From: Actinomycetota bacterium
GTDB lineage: Bacteria; Actinomycetota; Acidimicrobiia; Acidimicrobiales; Iamiaceae
DNA: 5,536 nucleotides
NCBI GenBank assembly: GCA_018268545.1
Contig: JAFDWI010000071.1
Coordinates: 1 to 5,536, forward strand
Reading direction: 5' to 3'
Shown: positions 1 to 5,222 of the stretch, one piece after another
Position numbering within the stretch: the stretch's first letter is position 1
How the letters are laid out: every line of letters begins with the position of its first letter
Made by a program: the position numbers and the translations under genes
The notes under the pieces: generated by a model
Database searches by the model: none
Told to the model about the DNA's origin: nothing
Seen by the model: only the letters and a program-made list of their open reading frames with translations

Positions 1-166
1 CATGCCCGCTCAGAGCCGATGTGGACTCGTTCTGCCTGCGTCCTCGTCCTCGTCGCACTGTGTGTGCGCCTTCGTCCTGCGTCCTTTCACAGCACTTCGC
101 CACACCGCCACTGACCTGGGCGGACTTTGGCGACAGCCTCTTAACCCGGATTTCCTCCGATCGCTC
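1..166. other. Upstream intergenic stretch with no supported gene
   Basis: I find no convincing gene here. All three + frames close before or at the protease start (stops at 112-114, 167-169 and 228-230), and the peptides they encode are short, rich in Arg, Ser or Pro, and resemble no family I know. G/C enrichment at third codon positions, strong in the rest of the window, is absent. The stretch holds four copies of CGTCCT (39-44, 45-50, 73-78, 80-85) and a small perfect hairpin (54-58 with 64-68, loop of five), neither with an evident role. The tail of an upstream gene at the extreme left edge cannot be excluded. Confidence 0.5.
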
Positions 167-182
167 TAGGGTGAACGGCGTG
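167..182 (+). promoter_or_regulatory. Probable -10 box of a leaderless promoter (TAGGGT, then GTG)
   Basis: TAGGGT at 167-172 fits the TANNNT -10 consensus of actinobacterial housekeeping promoters. It is followed after exactly seven bases by a GTG at 180-182. That is the geometry expected when transcription starts on the first base of the start codon, giving a leaderless mRNA. No good -35 is visible: TTAACC at 141-146 is the nearest candidate, but its 20-bp spacer is too long. TA-containing hexamers are rare in this GC-rich gap, which adds some weight. The assignment rests on motif and spacing only. Confidence 0.45.
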
Positions 183-230
183 ATCGAGTTGACTGAGCAC
201 TGTCCCGGCCCGAAGGTCGGTGGACGATGA
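180..230 (+). CDS. Putative 16-residue leaderless upstream ORF
   Basis: A GTG at 180 opens a 16-codon frame, MIELTEHCPGPKVGGR, that stops at TGA 228-230. The stop shares the ATGA tetranucleotide with the protease start codon at 227, so ribosomes finishing the short frame could restart on the protease. The GTG sits seven bases after a TAGGGT -10-like box, which suits leaderless initiation; there is no Shine-Dalgarno before it. The peptide matches no family I know. It could be a translated leader that sets protease output, or a chance frame inside a 5' UTR. A single Cys (residue 8) is present, but there is no run of one amino acid as in classical attenuators. Confidence 0.35.
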   Translation: MIELTEHCPGPKVGGR

Positions 231-1498
231 CCGATTCGGGTTGGAACATCGACCCGGGTTCGTCGCCGCCGACACGGGACCACGCGTGGTTCCCGGCGCC
301 CCAGCCATCTCCGTCGCAGTCAGCGCGACCGCCGTGGCCCGAATCGGGTCCGGGGCCGGTCGCACACGGGGTCGCTCCCGCGGCCCCGCCGATCCCCGCG
401 TCCACCCCGGTGCCTACTCCTCCCTCCCTCCAGCACCGGGGTGGACCGGGACGGTTCGTCGGATCACTCGCGATCGGAGTGGTCCTCGCCCTCATGATCG
501 GTTTCGTCGCGGGCCGGGCCACCTCGTCGAACTCGCCGAGCGCGTCGATCGCGCGCGCGATGGCGGGCGCTCAGGTCACGCCTGCGGCTTCGTCCACGGC
601 GCCCCTCAAGGGCAACGAGGTCGAGCCGGTCGCCGCCGTCGCGAAGGTCCTGTCACCGGCGGCCGTGCAGCTCCAGGGCGCCAACGACCTCGGGTCGGGT
701 TTCATCTACGACCCGTCCGGGTTGATCCTCACCGCGGCCCACGTCGTGGCGGGCAACTCGACGATGACCGTTCGTCTGAACGACGGCACGCAGGTGCAGG
801 GCAAGGTCGTCGGCTCCGACGAAGCGACCGACGTCGCGGTCGTGAAGATCTCGACCGGCAAGACGCTTCCCGTTGCCCGCTTGGGGACCGACGCTCCGGT
901 CCAGGTCGGTCAACTCGCGATCGCGCTCGGGAGCCCCTACGGCCTCACCCAGTCGGTGACCTCGGGGATCGTCAGTGCGGTCGGGCGGACCATCCCCAGC
1001 CAGCAGAACAACATGGTCGCGATGATCCAGACCGACGCTCCCATCAACCCGGGGAACTCCGGTGGGATGCTGGCGAACCGTCAGGGCCAGGTCATCGGGG
1101 TGAACGATTCGATCATCTCGAACGCGCAGTCCGGAACCGAGGCGGGGAGTGTGGGTGTCGGGTTCGCGATTCCGATCGGCCTGGCGAAGTCGGTCGCCGA
1201 CAAGTTGGTCGCCGGCAAACCTGTCGAGTTCGGTTACCTGGGCGTCAAGACCAAGGACGCGGACGGCACCCACGTCGGTGGGTTCGTCGCGTCTGTCGAG
1301 GCCGATGGCCCTGCCGCTCGGGCGAACATTCAGGTGGGTGACGTGATCGTCCGAGTCGGCGACAGCCCGGTTGCCAGCGGCACCGACCTGGCTGCGGCGA
1401 TCAGAGCGCGGAGTCCGGGCGACACGGTCCGTCTCACCCTGTTCCGTGGTGGGCACGAACAGCAGGTGTCGGTCACCCTCGGTCGATCTTCCAACTGA
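227..1498 (+). CDS. Membrane-anchored trypsin-like serine protease with PDZ domain (HtrA/DegP family, S1C)
   Basis: A 423-residue HtrA-type protease expected to act on misfolded or exported proteins outside the cytoplasmic membrane. Residues 1-75 form a Pro/Ser-rich, presumably cytoplasmic tail. Residues 77-96 are one hydrophobic helix preceded by Arg71 and Arg76, so the rest faces outward. After a Ser/Ala/Thr linker (about 98-130) comes the protease domain (about 131-325) with the full triad: His172 in TAAHVV, Asp202 in TDVAVVK and Ser278 in GNSGG. One PDZ domain covers about 336-420, with the usual GYLGV opening and GPAARANIQVGDVIVRV core, and would bind substrate C-termini or regulate activity. 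ATG 227 is the first usable start after an in-frame stop at 194-196; GAAGG at 212-216 is a modest ribosome site ten bases upstream. Many actinobacteria carry several such proteases (HtrA, PepD and others), so I assign the family but no symbol. The 112-bp gap downstream suggests a transcription unit separate from ftsY. Confidence 0.93.
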   Translation: MTDSGWNIDPGSSPPTRDHAWFPAPQPSPSQSARPPWPESGPGPVAHGVAPAAPPIPASTPVPTPPSLQHRGGPGRFVGSLAIGVVLALMIGFVAGRATSSNSPSASIARAMAGAQVTPAASSTAPLKGNEVEPVAAVAKVLSPAAVQLQGANDLGSGFIYDPSGLILTAAHVVAGNSTMTVRLNDGTQVQGKVVGSDEATDVAVVKISTGKTLPVARLGTDAPVQVGQLAIALGSPYGLTQSVTSGIVSAVGRTIPSQQNNMVAMIQTDAPINPGNSGGMLANRQGQVIGVNDSIISNAQSGTEAGSVGVGFAIPIGLAKSVADKLVAGKPVEFGYLGVKTKDADGTHVGGFVASVEADGPAARANIQVGDVIVRVGDSPVASGTDLAAAIRARSPGDTVRLTLFRGGHEQQVSVTLGRSSN

Positions 1499-1511
1499 GC
1501 TTCGTCGCACG

Positions 1512-1538
1512 CCACCGCACCGGCGCTGCGTGACGTGG
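1512..1538 (+). terminator. Weak hairpin after the protease gene, possible terminator
   Basis: CCACCGCA (1512-1519) can pair with TGCG (1527-1530) and, across a four-base bulge, with GTGG (1535-1538), giving eight GC-rich pairs around a seven-base loop. It starts 13 bases after the protease stop codon. No T-run follows, so it is not a canonical intrinsic terminator, though such T-poor hairpins are often proposed in high-GC actinobacteria. A separate perfect 10-bp palindrome, CACGGCCGTG, lies at 1551-1560. In DNA of this composition either could occur by chance. Confidence 0.2.
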
Positions 1539-1594
1539 TCGTCGAGGCGCCACGGCCGTGTCCGTCCGAGGGCTGTGGCTGTCTGACGCGGCAC

Positions 1595-1600
1595 TAGGAT
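1595..1600 (+). promoter_or_regulatory. Probable -10 box of the ftsY operon promoter (TAGGAT)
   Basis: TAGGAT ends ten bases before the ftsY ATG at 1611. A start point six to seven bases past the box would leave only about three or four untranslated bases, a nearly leaderless mRNA. There is no clear -35 at 17 bp (GCTGTG, 1572-1577). The alternative reading is that AGGA at 1596-1599 is a Shine-Dalgarno, but its 11-base spacing to ATG is long. As the only promoter-like box in the only sizeable gap before the operon, it is the best candidate to drive ftsY through rimM. Confidence 0.4.
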
Positions 1601-1610
1601 CGGTCCTCTC

Positions 1611-2765
1611 ATGGAGCCCTGGCTGTTGATCCTGATCATCGGCATCGTCCTCGTTGTCGGTGTCGTCGCGTTCGTCGTCGTCCCGAGGCGCGGTCGCGGG
1701 CCCGCCGATGAGCCGCCGCCTCGGCCCGTGGACCGTGACGCTCAGTCGCCCGTTCCCGAAGGATCGCTCCTCGTCGAGGACGTGCCGGAAACGGTCGCCG
1801 AGCCCGATGCCGTGCCGACATCGGCGGAGCCGGATGCCGCGCCACAAGCGGTCCGGCCGCGCCTGCGCGACCGGCTCGCCAAGGCGCGCAGCACCGTCAC
1901 CGGCTATCTGGCATCGGTGGTCGGCCGCGGCGGCATCGACCAGCCGACCTGGGACGAGCTGGAAGAGGCACTGATCCGGGCCGATGTCGGGGCCACGCTC
2001 ACCTCGGAGATCCTCGACGGCGTGCGCGCCCAGGTCGATGCCGAGGGGATCAGCGACCCCGAGGAGCTGCTCGCGGTGTTGCGAGCCGACCTGACCGCCC
2101 GCCTCGAGATGGCCGACCGGACGCTGCACCCGCTCGGCGACGGGACCGACGTGTGGCTGCTCGTCGGCGTGAACGGCGTCGGCAAGACGACGACGGTCGG
2201 AAAGCTCGGTGCCCGATTCGCCGGTGAAGGCCACGATGTCGTGATGGTCGCGGGCGACACGTTCCGGGCCGCCGCGGCCGAGCAACTCGAGATGTGGGCC
2301 GATCGGTGTGGAGCGAGGTTCGTGCGCGGTGCCGAAGGCGCCGATCCGTCATCGGTGGTGTTCGACGGCATCGAGGCGGGGGTCGCGAAGAACGCCGACC
2401 TGGTACTGGCCGACACGGCCGGTCGTCTGCACAACAAGTCGAACCTGATGGACGAGCTGCGCAAGGTCCGGCGCGTCGCCGACAAGGCGCCCGGCAACGT
2501 CACCGAGGTGCTGTTGGTCCTTGATGCGACCACCGGCCAGAACGGGTTGTCGCAGGCTCGGGTGTTCACCGAGGCGACCGATGTGACCGGCGTGGTGCTC
2601 ACCAAGCTCGACGGATCGGCCAAAGGAGGCATCGTGTTGGCGATCCAGTCCGAACTGGGCATTCCGGTCAAGTTGGTGGGTCTCGGCGAGTCTGCCGAAG
2701 ACCTGATCGACTTCGAGCCGGCGGAATTCGTCGAGGCACTCCTCGATGTCGGGGACGACGCGTGA
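1611..2765 (+). CDS. ftsY: Signal recognition particle receptor FtsY
   Basis: FtsY is the membrane-side GTPase that pairs with GTP-bound Ffh on translating ribosomes and hands nascent membrane proteins to SecYEG. This 384-residue protein has a hydrophobic helix at 4-24, a membrane anchor known in actinobacterial FtsY proteins, and then a Pro/acidic linker (about 31-80). The N domain spans about 82-165 and the G domain 180-380. All SRP-GTPase motifs are intact: P-loop GVNGVGKTT (186-194), DTFRAAAAEQL (216-226), DTAGR (268-272), TKLDG (331-335) and the closing GLGE (357-360) leading into DLIDF. The GVNG form of the P-loop and the DTFRAAA element separate it from Ffh, which has GLQG and DLQRPAA. 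ATG 1611 is chosen because it includes the whole anchor helix and lies just after a promoter-like box. Its stop overlaps the next gene by four bases (GTGA), suggesting coupled translation. Confidence 0.97.
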   Translation: MEPWLLILIIGIVLVVGVVAFVVVPRRGRGPADEPPPRPVDRDAQSPVPEGSLLVEDVPETVAEPDAVPTSAEPDAAPQAVRPRLRDRLAKARSTVTGYLASVVGRGGIDQPTWDELEEALIRADVGATLTSEILDGVRAQVDAEGISDPEELLAVLRADLTARLEMADRTLHPLGDGTDVWLLVGVNGVGKTTTVGKLGARFAGEGHDVVMVAGDTFRAAAAEQLEMWADRCGARFVRGAEGADPSSVVFDGIEAGVAKNADLVLADTAGRLHNKSNLMDELRKVRRVADKAPGNVTEVLLVLDATTGQNGLSQARVFTEATDVTGVVLTKLDGSAKGGIVLAIQSELGIPVKLVGLGESAEDLIDFEPAEFVEALLDVGDDA

Positions 2766-3181
2766 GCGGTGGTCCGGTGTCGACGCCGATCCGCCTCGCG
2801 ATTCGTGGGGTGAGGGCGTTCGGTCCGCGGCGCCTCGCGCTCGTGGCGGTCGGCGTGGCTGTCGGTGCCGCCTGCACGCCGATGGCCGGCCCCGAACTCC
2901 GTGCCCGCGTCGTCGACGCTGTGCGTCGTCGGCGCGCAGGCGCCGAACCGACGGTCGAGGAACGGGTTCGTCGGAGTCTCGCCGAATCGCCGCGCACGTG
3001 GCATCTCCCGCAACCCGAGGTCGTCGCGGTCCGGGCGGGTGACGGTGCCGACTGGACGATCATCCTCGCCGGCACGGCGCCGGATGCGACGGCCTGTGCC
3101 GACCTCGCGTCCGTCGCCGGCGCGGTCGCCGGCGTCGGCGAGGTCGACAACCGAATCCGGATCACCGGCCGGGAGGCCTGA
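2762..3181 (+). CDS. Small membrane or exported protein with BON-like domain, between ftsY and ffh
   Basis: A 139-residue protein of unknown function. Residues 1-24 are basic (several Arg), 25-38 are hydrophobic (LALVAVGVAVGAAC) and about 64-136 form a soluble domain. The second half of that domain, from ILAGTAPDATACADL to GVGEVDNRIRI, follows the BON pattern: a strand ending in a Gly turn, a helix, then V-x-G-V-x-x-V-x-N and a final strand. BON domains are small alpha/beta modules often found in envelope proteins and linked to phospholipid or surface binding. The first half is more divergent, so the match is moderate. Cys38 lies where a lipoprotein cysteine could be, but Gly35 at position -3 is atypical, so a plain membrane anchor or signal peptide is equally likely. 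The GTG start overlaps the ftsY stop (GTGA), and ffh starts five bases after its stop, which ties its expression to both SRP GTPases. A role in SRP targeting would be inference from position alone. Confidence 0.8.
   Translation: MSGGPVSTPIRLAIRGVRAFGPRRLALVAVGVAVGAACTPMAGPELRARVVDAVRRRRAGAEPTVEERVRRSLAESPRTWHLPQPEVVAVRAGDGADWTIILAGTAPDATACADLASVAGAVAGVGEVDNRIRITGREA
3171..3176 (+). promoter_or_regulatory. Shine-Dalgarno of ffh inside the end of the preceding gene
   Basis: GGGAGG lies ten bases before the ffh ATG and within the last codons of the BON-like gene. It is the strongest purine site at any start in the window and supports ATG 3187 as the ffh start with its own ribosome loading, in addition to possible re-initiation across the five-base gap. 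Confidence 0.6.
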
Positions 3182-3186
3182 ACACG

Positions 3187-4620
3187 ATGTTCGAGTCACT
3201 TTCTGATCGCTTCGATGGAATTTTCAAGCGACTTCGAGGCCACGGCCGACTGGGCGAGGCCGAAGTCGACGAGGTGCTCGGCGAGATCCGTCTGGCGTTG
3301 CTCGAAGCGGACGTCAACTTCGTCGTCGTCCGGGAGTTGCTCGACCGGATCCGGGCCCGCTGCGTGGGCGCCGAACTCCATCAGGCCCTGAACCCGGCCC
3401 AGCAGGTCATCGACATCGTCCACTCCGAGTTGATCGCCATTCTCGGTGGCGAGGCGCTCAAGATCACCTACGCCTCGCAACCCCCGACGGTCGTGTTGAT
3501 GGCGGGCCTCCAAGGGTCCGGGAAGACGACGACGTCGGCCAAGCTCGCCCGCTGGTTCAAGTCCCAGGGACGGAACCCCTTGCTCGTCGGTGCCGACCTG
3601 CAACGTCCCGCGGCGGTCGCACAGCTTCGGACATTGGCGGCGCAGGTCGGCGTGCCGGTGTACTCGGCGCCCGACGATGTCATCGCGTCGGGGGTCGGCG
3701 ACCCGGTGGCCGTCGCGGCCGGCGCGATCGACGAGGCGCGCCGTCTGGGTCGTGACGTCGTCATCGTCGACACCGCCGGACGGCTCTCGATCGACGCCGA
3801 GCTCATGAAGCAGGTGCAACGGATCGAGGAGGTGACCCGTCCGCACTACAGCTTCCTGGTCGTCGACGCGATGACCGGCCAGGACGCGGTCACCACGGCG
3901 GAGAACTTCGACCGATCGCTGCGACTTGACGCGGTGATCCTCACCAAGCTCGATGGTGACGCGCGCGGTGGGGCGGCGCTGTCGGTCAAGGAGGTCGTCG
4001 GCAAGCCGATCGCGTTCGCGTCGACGGGTGAGAAGCTCGCCGATTTCGATCGCTTCCACCCGGATCGGCTCGCGGGACGGATCCTCGGTCACGGCGATGT
4101 CCTCACGTTGATCGAAAAGGCGAAGGACGCCTTCGACGAGGCCGAGGCCGAGGCAGCGGCCGCTCGCCTCATGGAGGGCACCTTCACGCTCGAGGATTTC
4201 CTCGAGCAGATGCAGCAGGTCAAGAAGATGGGGCCGATCGGTGGGCTCGTCGGGATGCTGCCGGGCGTTCCCAAAGAGTTGCGGAACGCCGAGATCGACG
4301 ATCGTGAGGTGGCCCGCCTCGAGGCGATGATTCGTTCGATGACCCCGGCGGAACGCCGTGACCCGGGCATGATCGACGGGTCGCGGCGCCTGCGGATCGC
4401 GAACGGTTCGGGTGCGACGACCGCCGAGGTGAACCAACTGCTCCGCCAGTTCACCGAGGTCCAACGGATGATGAAACGCTTCGGTATCGGCGCCGGCGGG
4501 AAACGGAAGAAGAAGGGCCGGAAGTCGAAGGGTTCCGGTCGCACGACACCCTCGGGTACGTCCGCGGCCCACGTCGGCGGTGGCCGGAAACCCGAGCTTC
4601 GCCTGCCGGGTTTGAACTGA
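3187..4620 (+). CDS. ffh: Signal recognition particle protein Ffh (SRP54)
   Basis: Ffh is the protein subunit of the bacterial SRP. It binds signal sequences and 4.5S-type SRP RNA and forms a GTPase pair with FtsY. The 477-residue product has the N domain at about 1-95, with ALLEADVNF (37-45) typical of the family, and the G domain at about 100-300: GLQGSGKTTT (107-116), DLQRPAA (137-143), DTAGR (195-199), TKLDGDARGG (253-262) and TGEKLADF (280-287). The M domain covers about 325-435 and carries the Met-containing signal-binding segment (MEGTFTLEDFLEQMQQVKKMG, cut here at 329-346) and the RNA-binding motif SRRLRIANGSG (399-409). The tail from about 437 is Lys/Gly/Ser-rich and may add RNA or ribosome contacts; such tails vary widely. 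The first 16 codons are noticeably A/T-richer than the rest, as is common at efficient starts. Nothing essential is missing. Confidence 0.98.
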   Translation: MFESLSDRFDGIFKRLRGHGRLGEAEVDEVLGEIRLALLEADVNFVVVRELLDRIRARCVGAELHQALNPAQQVIDIVHSELIAILGGEALKITYASQPPTVVLMAGLQGSGKTTTSAKLARWFKSQGRNPLLVGADLQRPAAVAQLRTLAAQVGVPVYSAPDDVIASGVGDPVAVAAGAIDEARRLGRDVVIVDTAGRLSIDAELMKQVQRIEEVTRPHYSFLVVDAMTGQDAVTTAENFDRSLRLDAVILTKLDGDARGGAALSVKEVVGKPIAFASTGEKLADFDRFHPDRLAGRILGHGDVLTLIEKAKDAFDEAEAEAAAARLMEGTFTLEDFLEQMQQVKKMGPIGGLVGMLPGVPKELRNAEIDDREVARLEAMIRSMTPAERRDPGMIDGSRRLRIANGSGATTAEVNQLLRQFTEVQRMMKRFGIGAGGKRKKKGRKSKGSGRTTPSGTSAAHVGGGRKPELRLPGLN

Positions 4621-4677
4621 GAGCCTGTCGCCGAACAAACTCGTGACCGTTCGACCCGATGAGAAAGAAGACCGATT

Positions 4678-4977
4678 GTGGCCGTCAAGCTCCGTTTGAT
4701 GCGGATGGGCAAGAAGAAGCAACCGACGTACCGGATTGTGGTCGCTGATTCGCGCGCGCCGCGAGACGGTCGACCGATCGAGATCATCGGGACGTACCAG
4801 CCGCGTCTGGAGCCCTCGGGGATCCGTGTCGACGGCGACAAGGCGTTGGGTTGGTTGCGAAACGGCGCCAAGCCGACCGAGACCGTCCAGAAGTTGTTGG
4901 TTGCGACCGGCGTCTGGGACGCGTTCACGAGTGGCGCGACGACCGTGCCTGCCCAGGCCGTGGAGTCCGCGTCGTGA
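4678..4977 (+). CDS. rpsP: 30S ribosomal protein S16
   Basis: S16 is a primary-to-intermediate assembly protein of the small ribosomal subunit body. The 99-residue product begins with the family signature MAVKLRLMRMGKKKQPTYRI and continues with VVADSRAPRDGRPIEIIGTYQP (21-42) and the conserved DKALGWLRNGAKPTETVQ stretch (54-71). Residues 72-99 form an Ala/Thr/Ser-rich tail, longer than in the roughly 80-residue E. coli protein but not unusual for actinobacteria. Translation starts at GTG; an A/G-rich GAGAAAGAAG at 4661-4670, seven bases upstream, is a weak ribosome site. The 57-bp gap after ffh contains no TANNNT box or hairpin that I can see, so rpsP probably shares the upstream transcript. 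Its TGA overlaps the next start (GTGA at 4974-4977). Confidence 0.98.
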   Translation: MAVKLRLMRMGKKKQPTYRIVVADSRAPRDGRPIEIIGTYQPRLEPSGIRVDGDKALGWLRNGAKPTETVQKLLVATGVWDAFTSGATTVPAQAVESAS

Positions 4978-5222
4978 CCGACGGTCCGGACAATGCCGGT
5001 TCGGTGTTGGAGTACCTCGTGCGTTCGATCGTCGACACTCCCGAAGCGGTCGAGGTCGACATGGTCGCGGGAAACCCGGATCGTTACGACGTCCGGGTTG
5101 CCGACGGTGACATGGGTCGGGTGATCGGCCGTCGCGGGCACACCGCGGATGCGATTCGCACCGTTGTCCGTGCGGCAGCAGCGCGGTCCGAACGGGCCGT
5201 CGACGTGGAGTTCGTCGACTGA
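4974..5222 (+). CDS. khpA: KH-domain RNA-binding protein, KhpA type
   Basis: An 82-residue single KH-domain protein. The core runs from LEYLVRSIVDTPEAV (12-25) through the RNA-binding helix-turn-helix signature VIGRRGHTADAIRTVV (50-65), with the GxxG loop GRRG at 52-55. This is the YlqC/KhpA family, whose members bind diverse RNAs. In Firmicutes KhpA partners with KhpB in control of cell division and elongation, and its gene typically sits between rpsP and rimM, as here. The start is GTG 4974, overlapping the rpsP stop by four bases. An upstream extension of the same frame would run through rpsP and is not plausible. The last codons carry GGAG (5207-5210), which can serve as the ribosome site for rimM, and the TGA overlaps the proposed rimM CTG. 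Confidence 0.93.
   Translation: MTDGPDNAGSVLEYLVRSIVDTPEAVEVDMVAGNPDRYDVRVADGDMGRVIGRRGHTADAIRTVVRAAAARSERAVDVEFVD
5207..5210 (+). promoter_or_regulatory. Shine-Dalgarno that supports a CTG start of rimM
   Basis: GGAG, within GTGGAG at 5205-5210, ends eight bases before CTG 5219. This spacing is near optimal for initiation at that codon and is the main reason, together with the 4-bp overlap and the RimM N-terminus, to place the rimM start there. Confidence 0.5.

Noticed and set aside
54..68. Small perfect hairpin CGCAC-TGTGT-GTGCG as a terminator of an upstream gene.
   Set aside because: Only five pairs and no T-run; likely by chance.
19..114. A 31-codon ORF from ATG 19 with a hydrophobic stretch (SACVLVLVALCVRL), like a small membrane peptide.
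   Set aside because: No ribosome site, no promoter context and no similarity known to me. The hydrophobic run comes from the CGTCCT-type repeats read in that frame.
189..217. TTGACT at 189-194 as a -35 box for a second protease promoter.
   Set aside because: No TANNNT-like -10 is found 16-19 bases downstream; those positions read GAAGGT and similar.
220..1341. A 373-codon + frame inside the protease gene.
   Set aside because: It is the +1/-1 shadow of the protease, Arg/Gly/Pro-rich and without motifs, whereas the other frame has an intact catalytic triad and PDZ domain.
1904..3199. A 431-codon minus-strand frame opposite ftsY and the BON-like gene.
   Set aside because: Ser/Thr/Arg-rich shadow of ftsY with no recognisable domain.
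4659..4748. An ATG at 4659 opening a 29-codon frame overlapping the start of rpsP.
   Set aside because: Out of frame with S16, whose N-terminus is well conserved from GTG 4678. The region around the ATG more likely serves as the purine-rich ribosome site.
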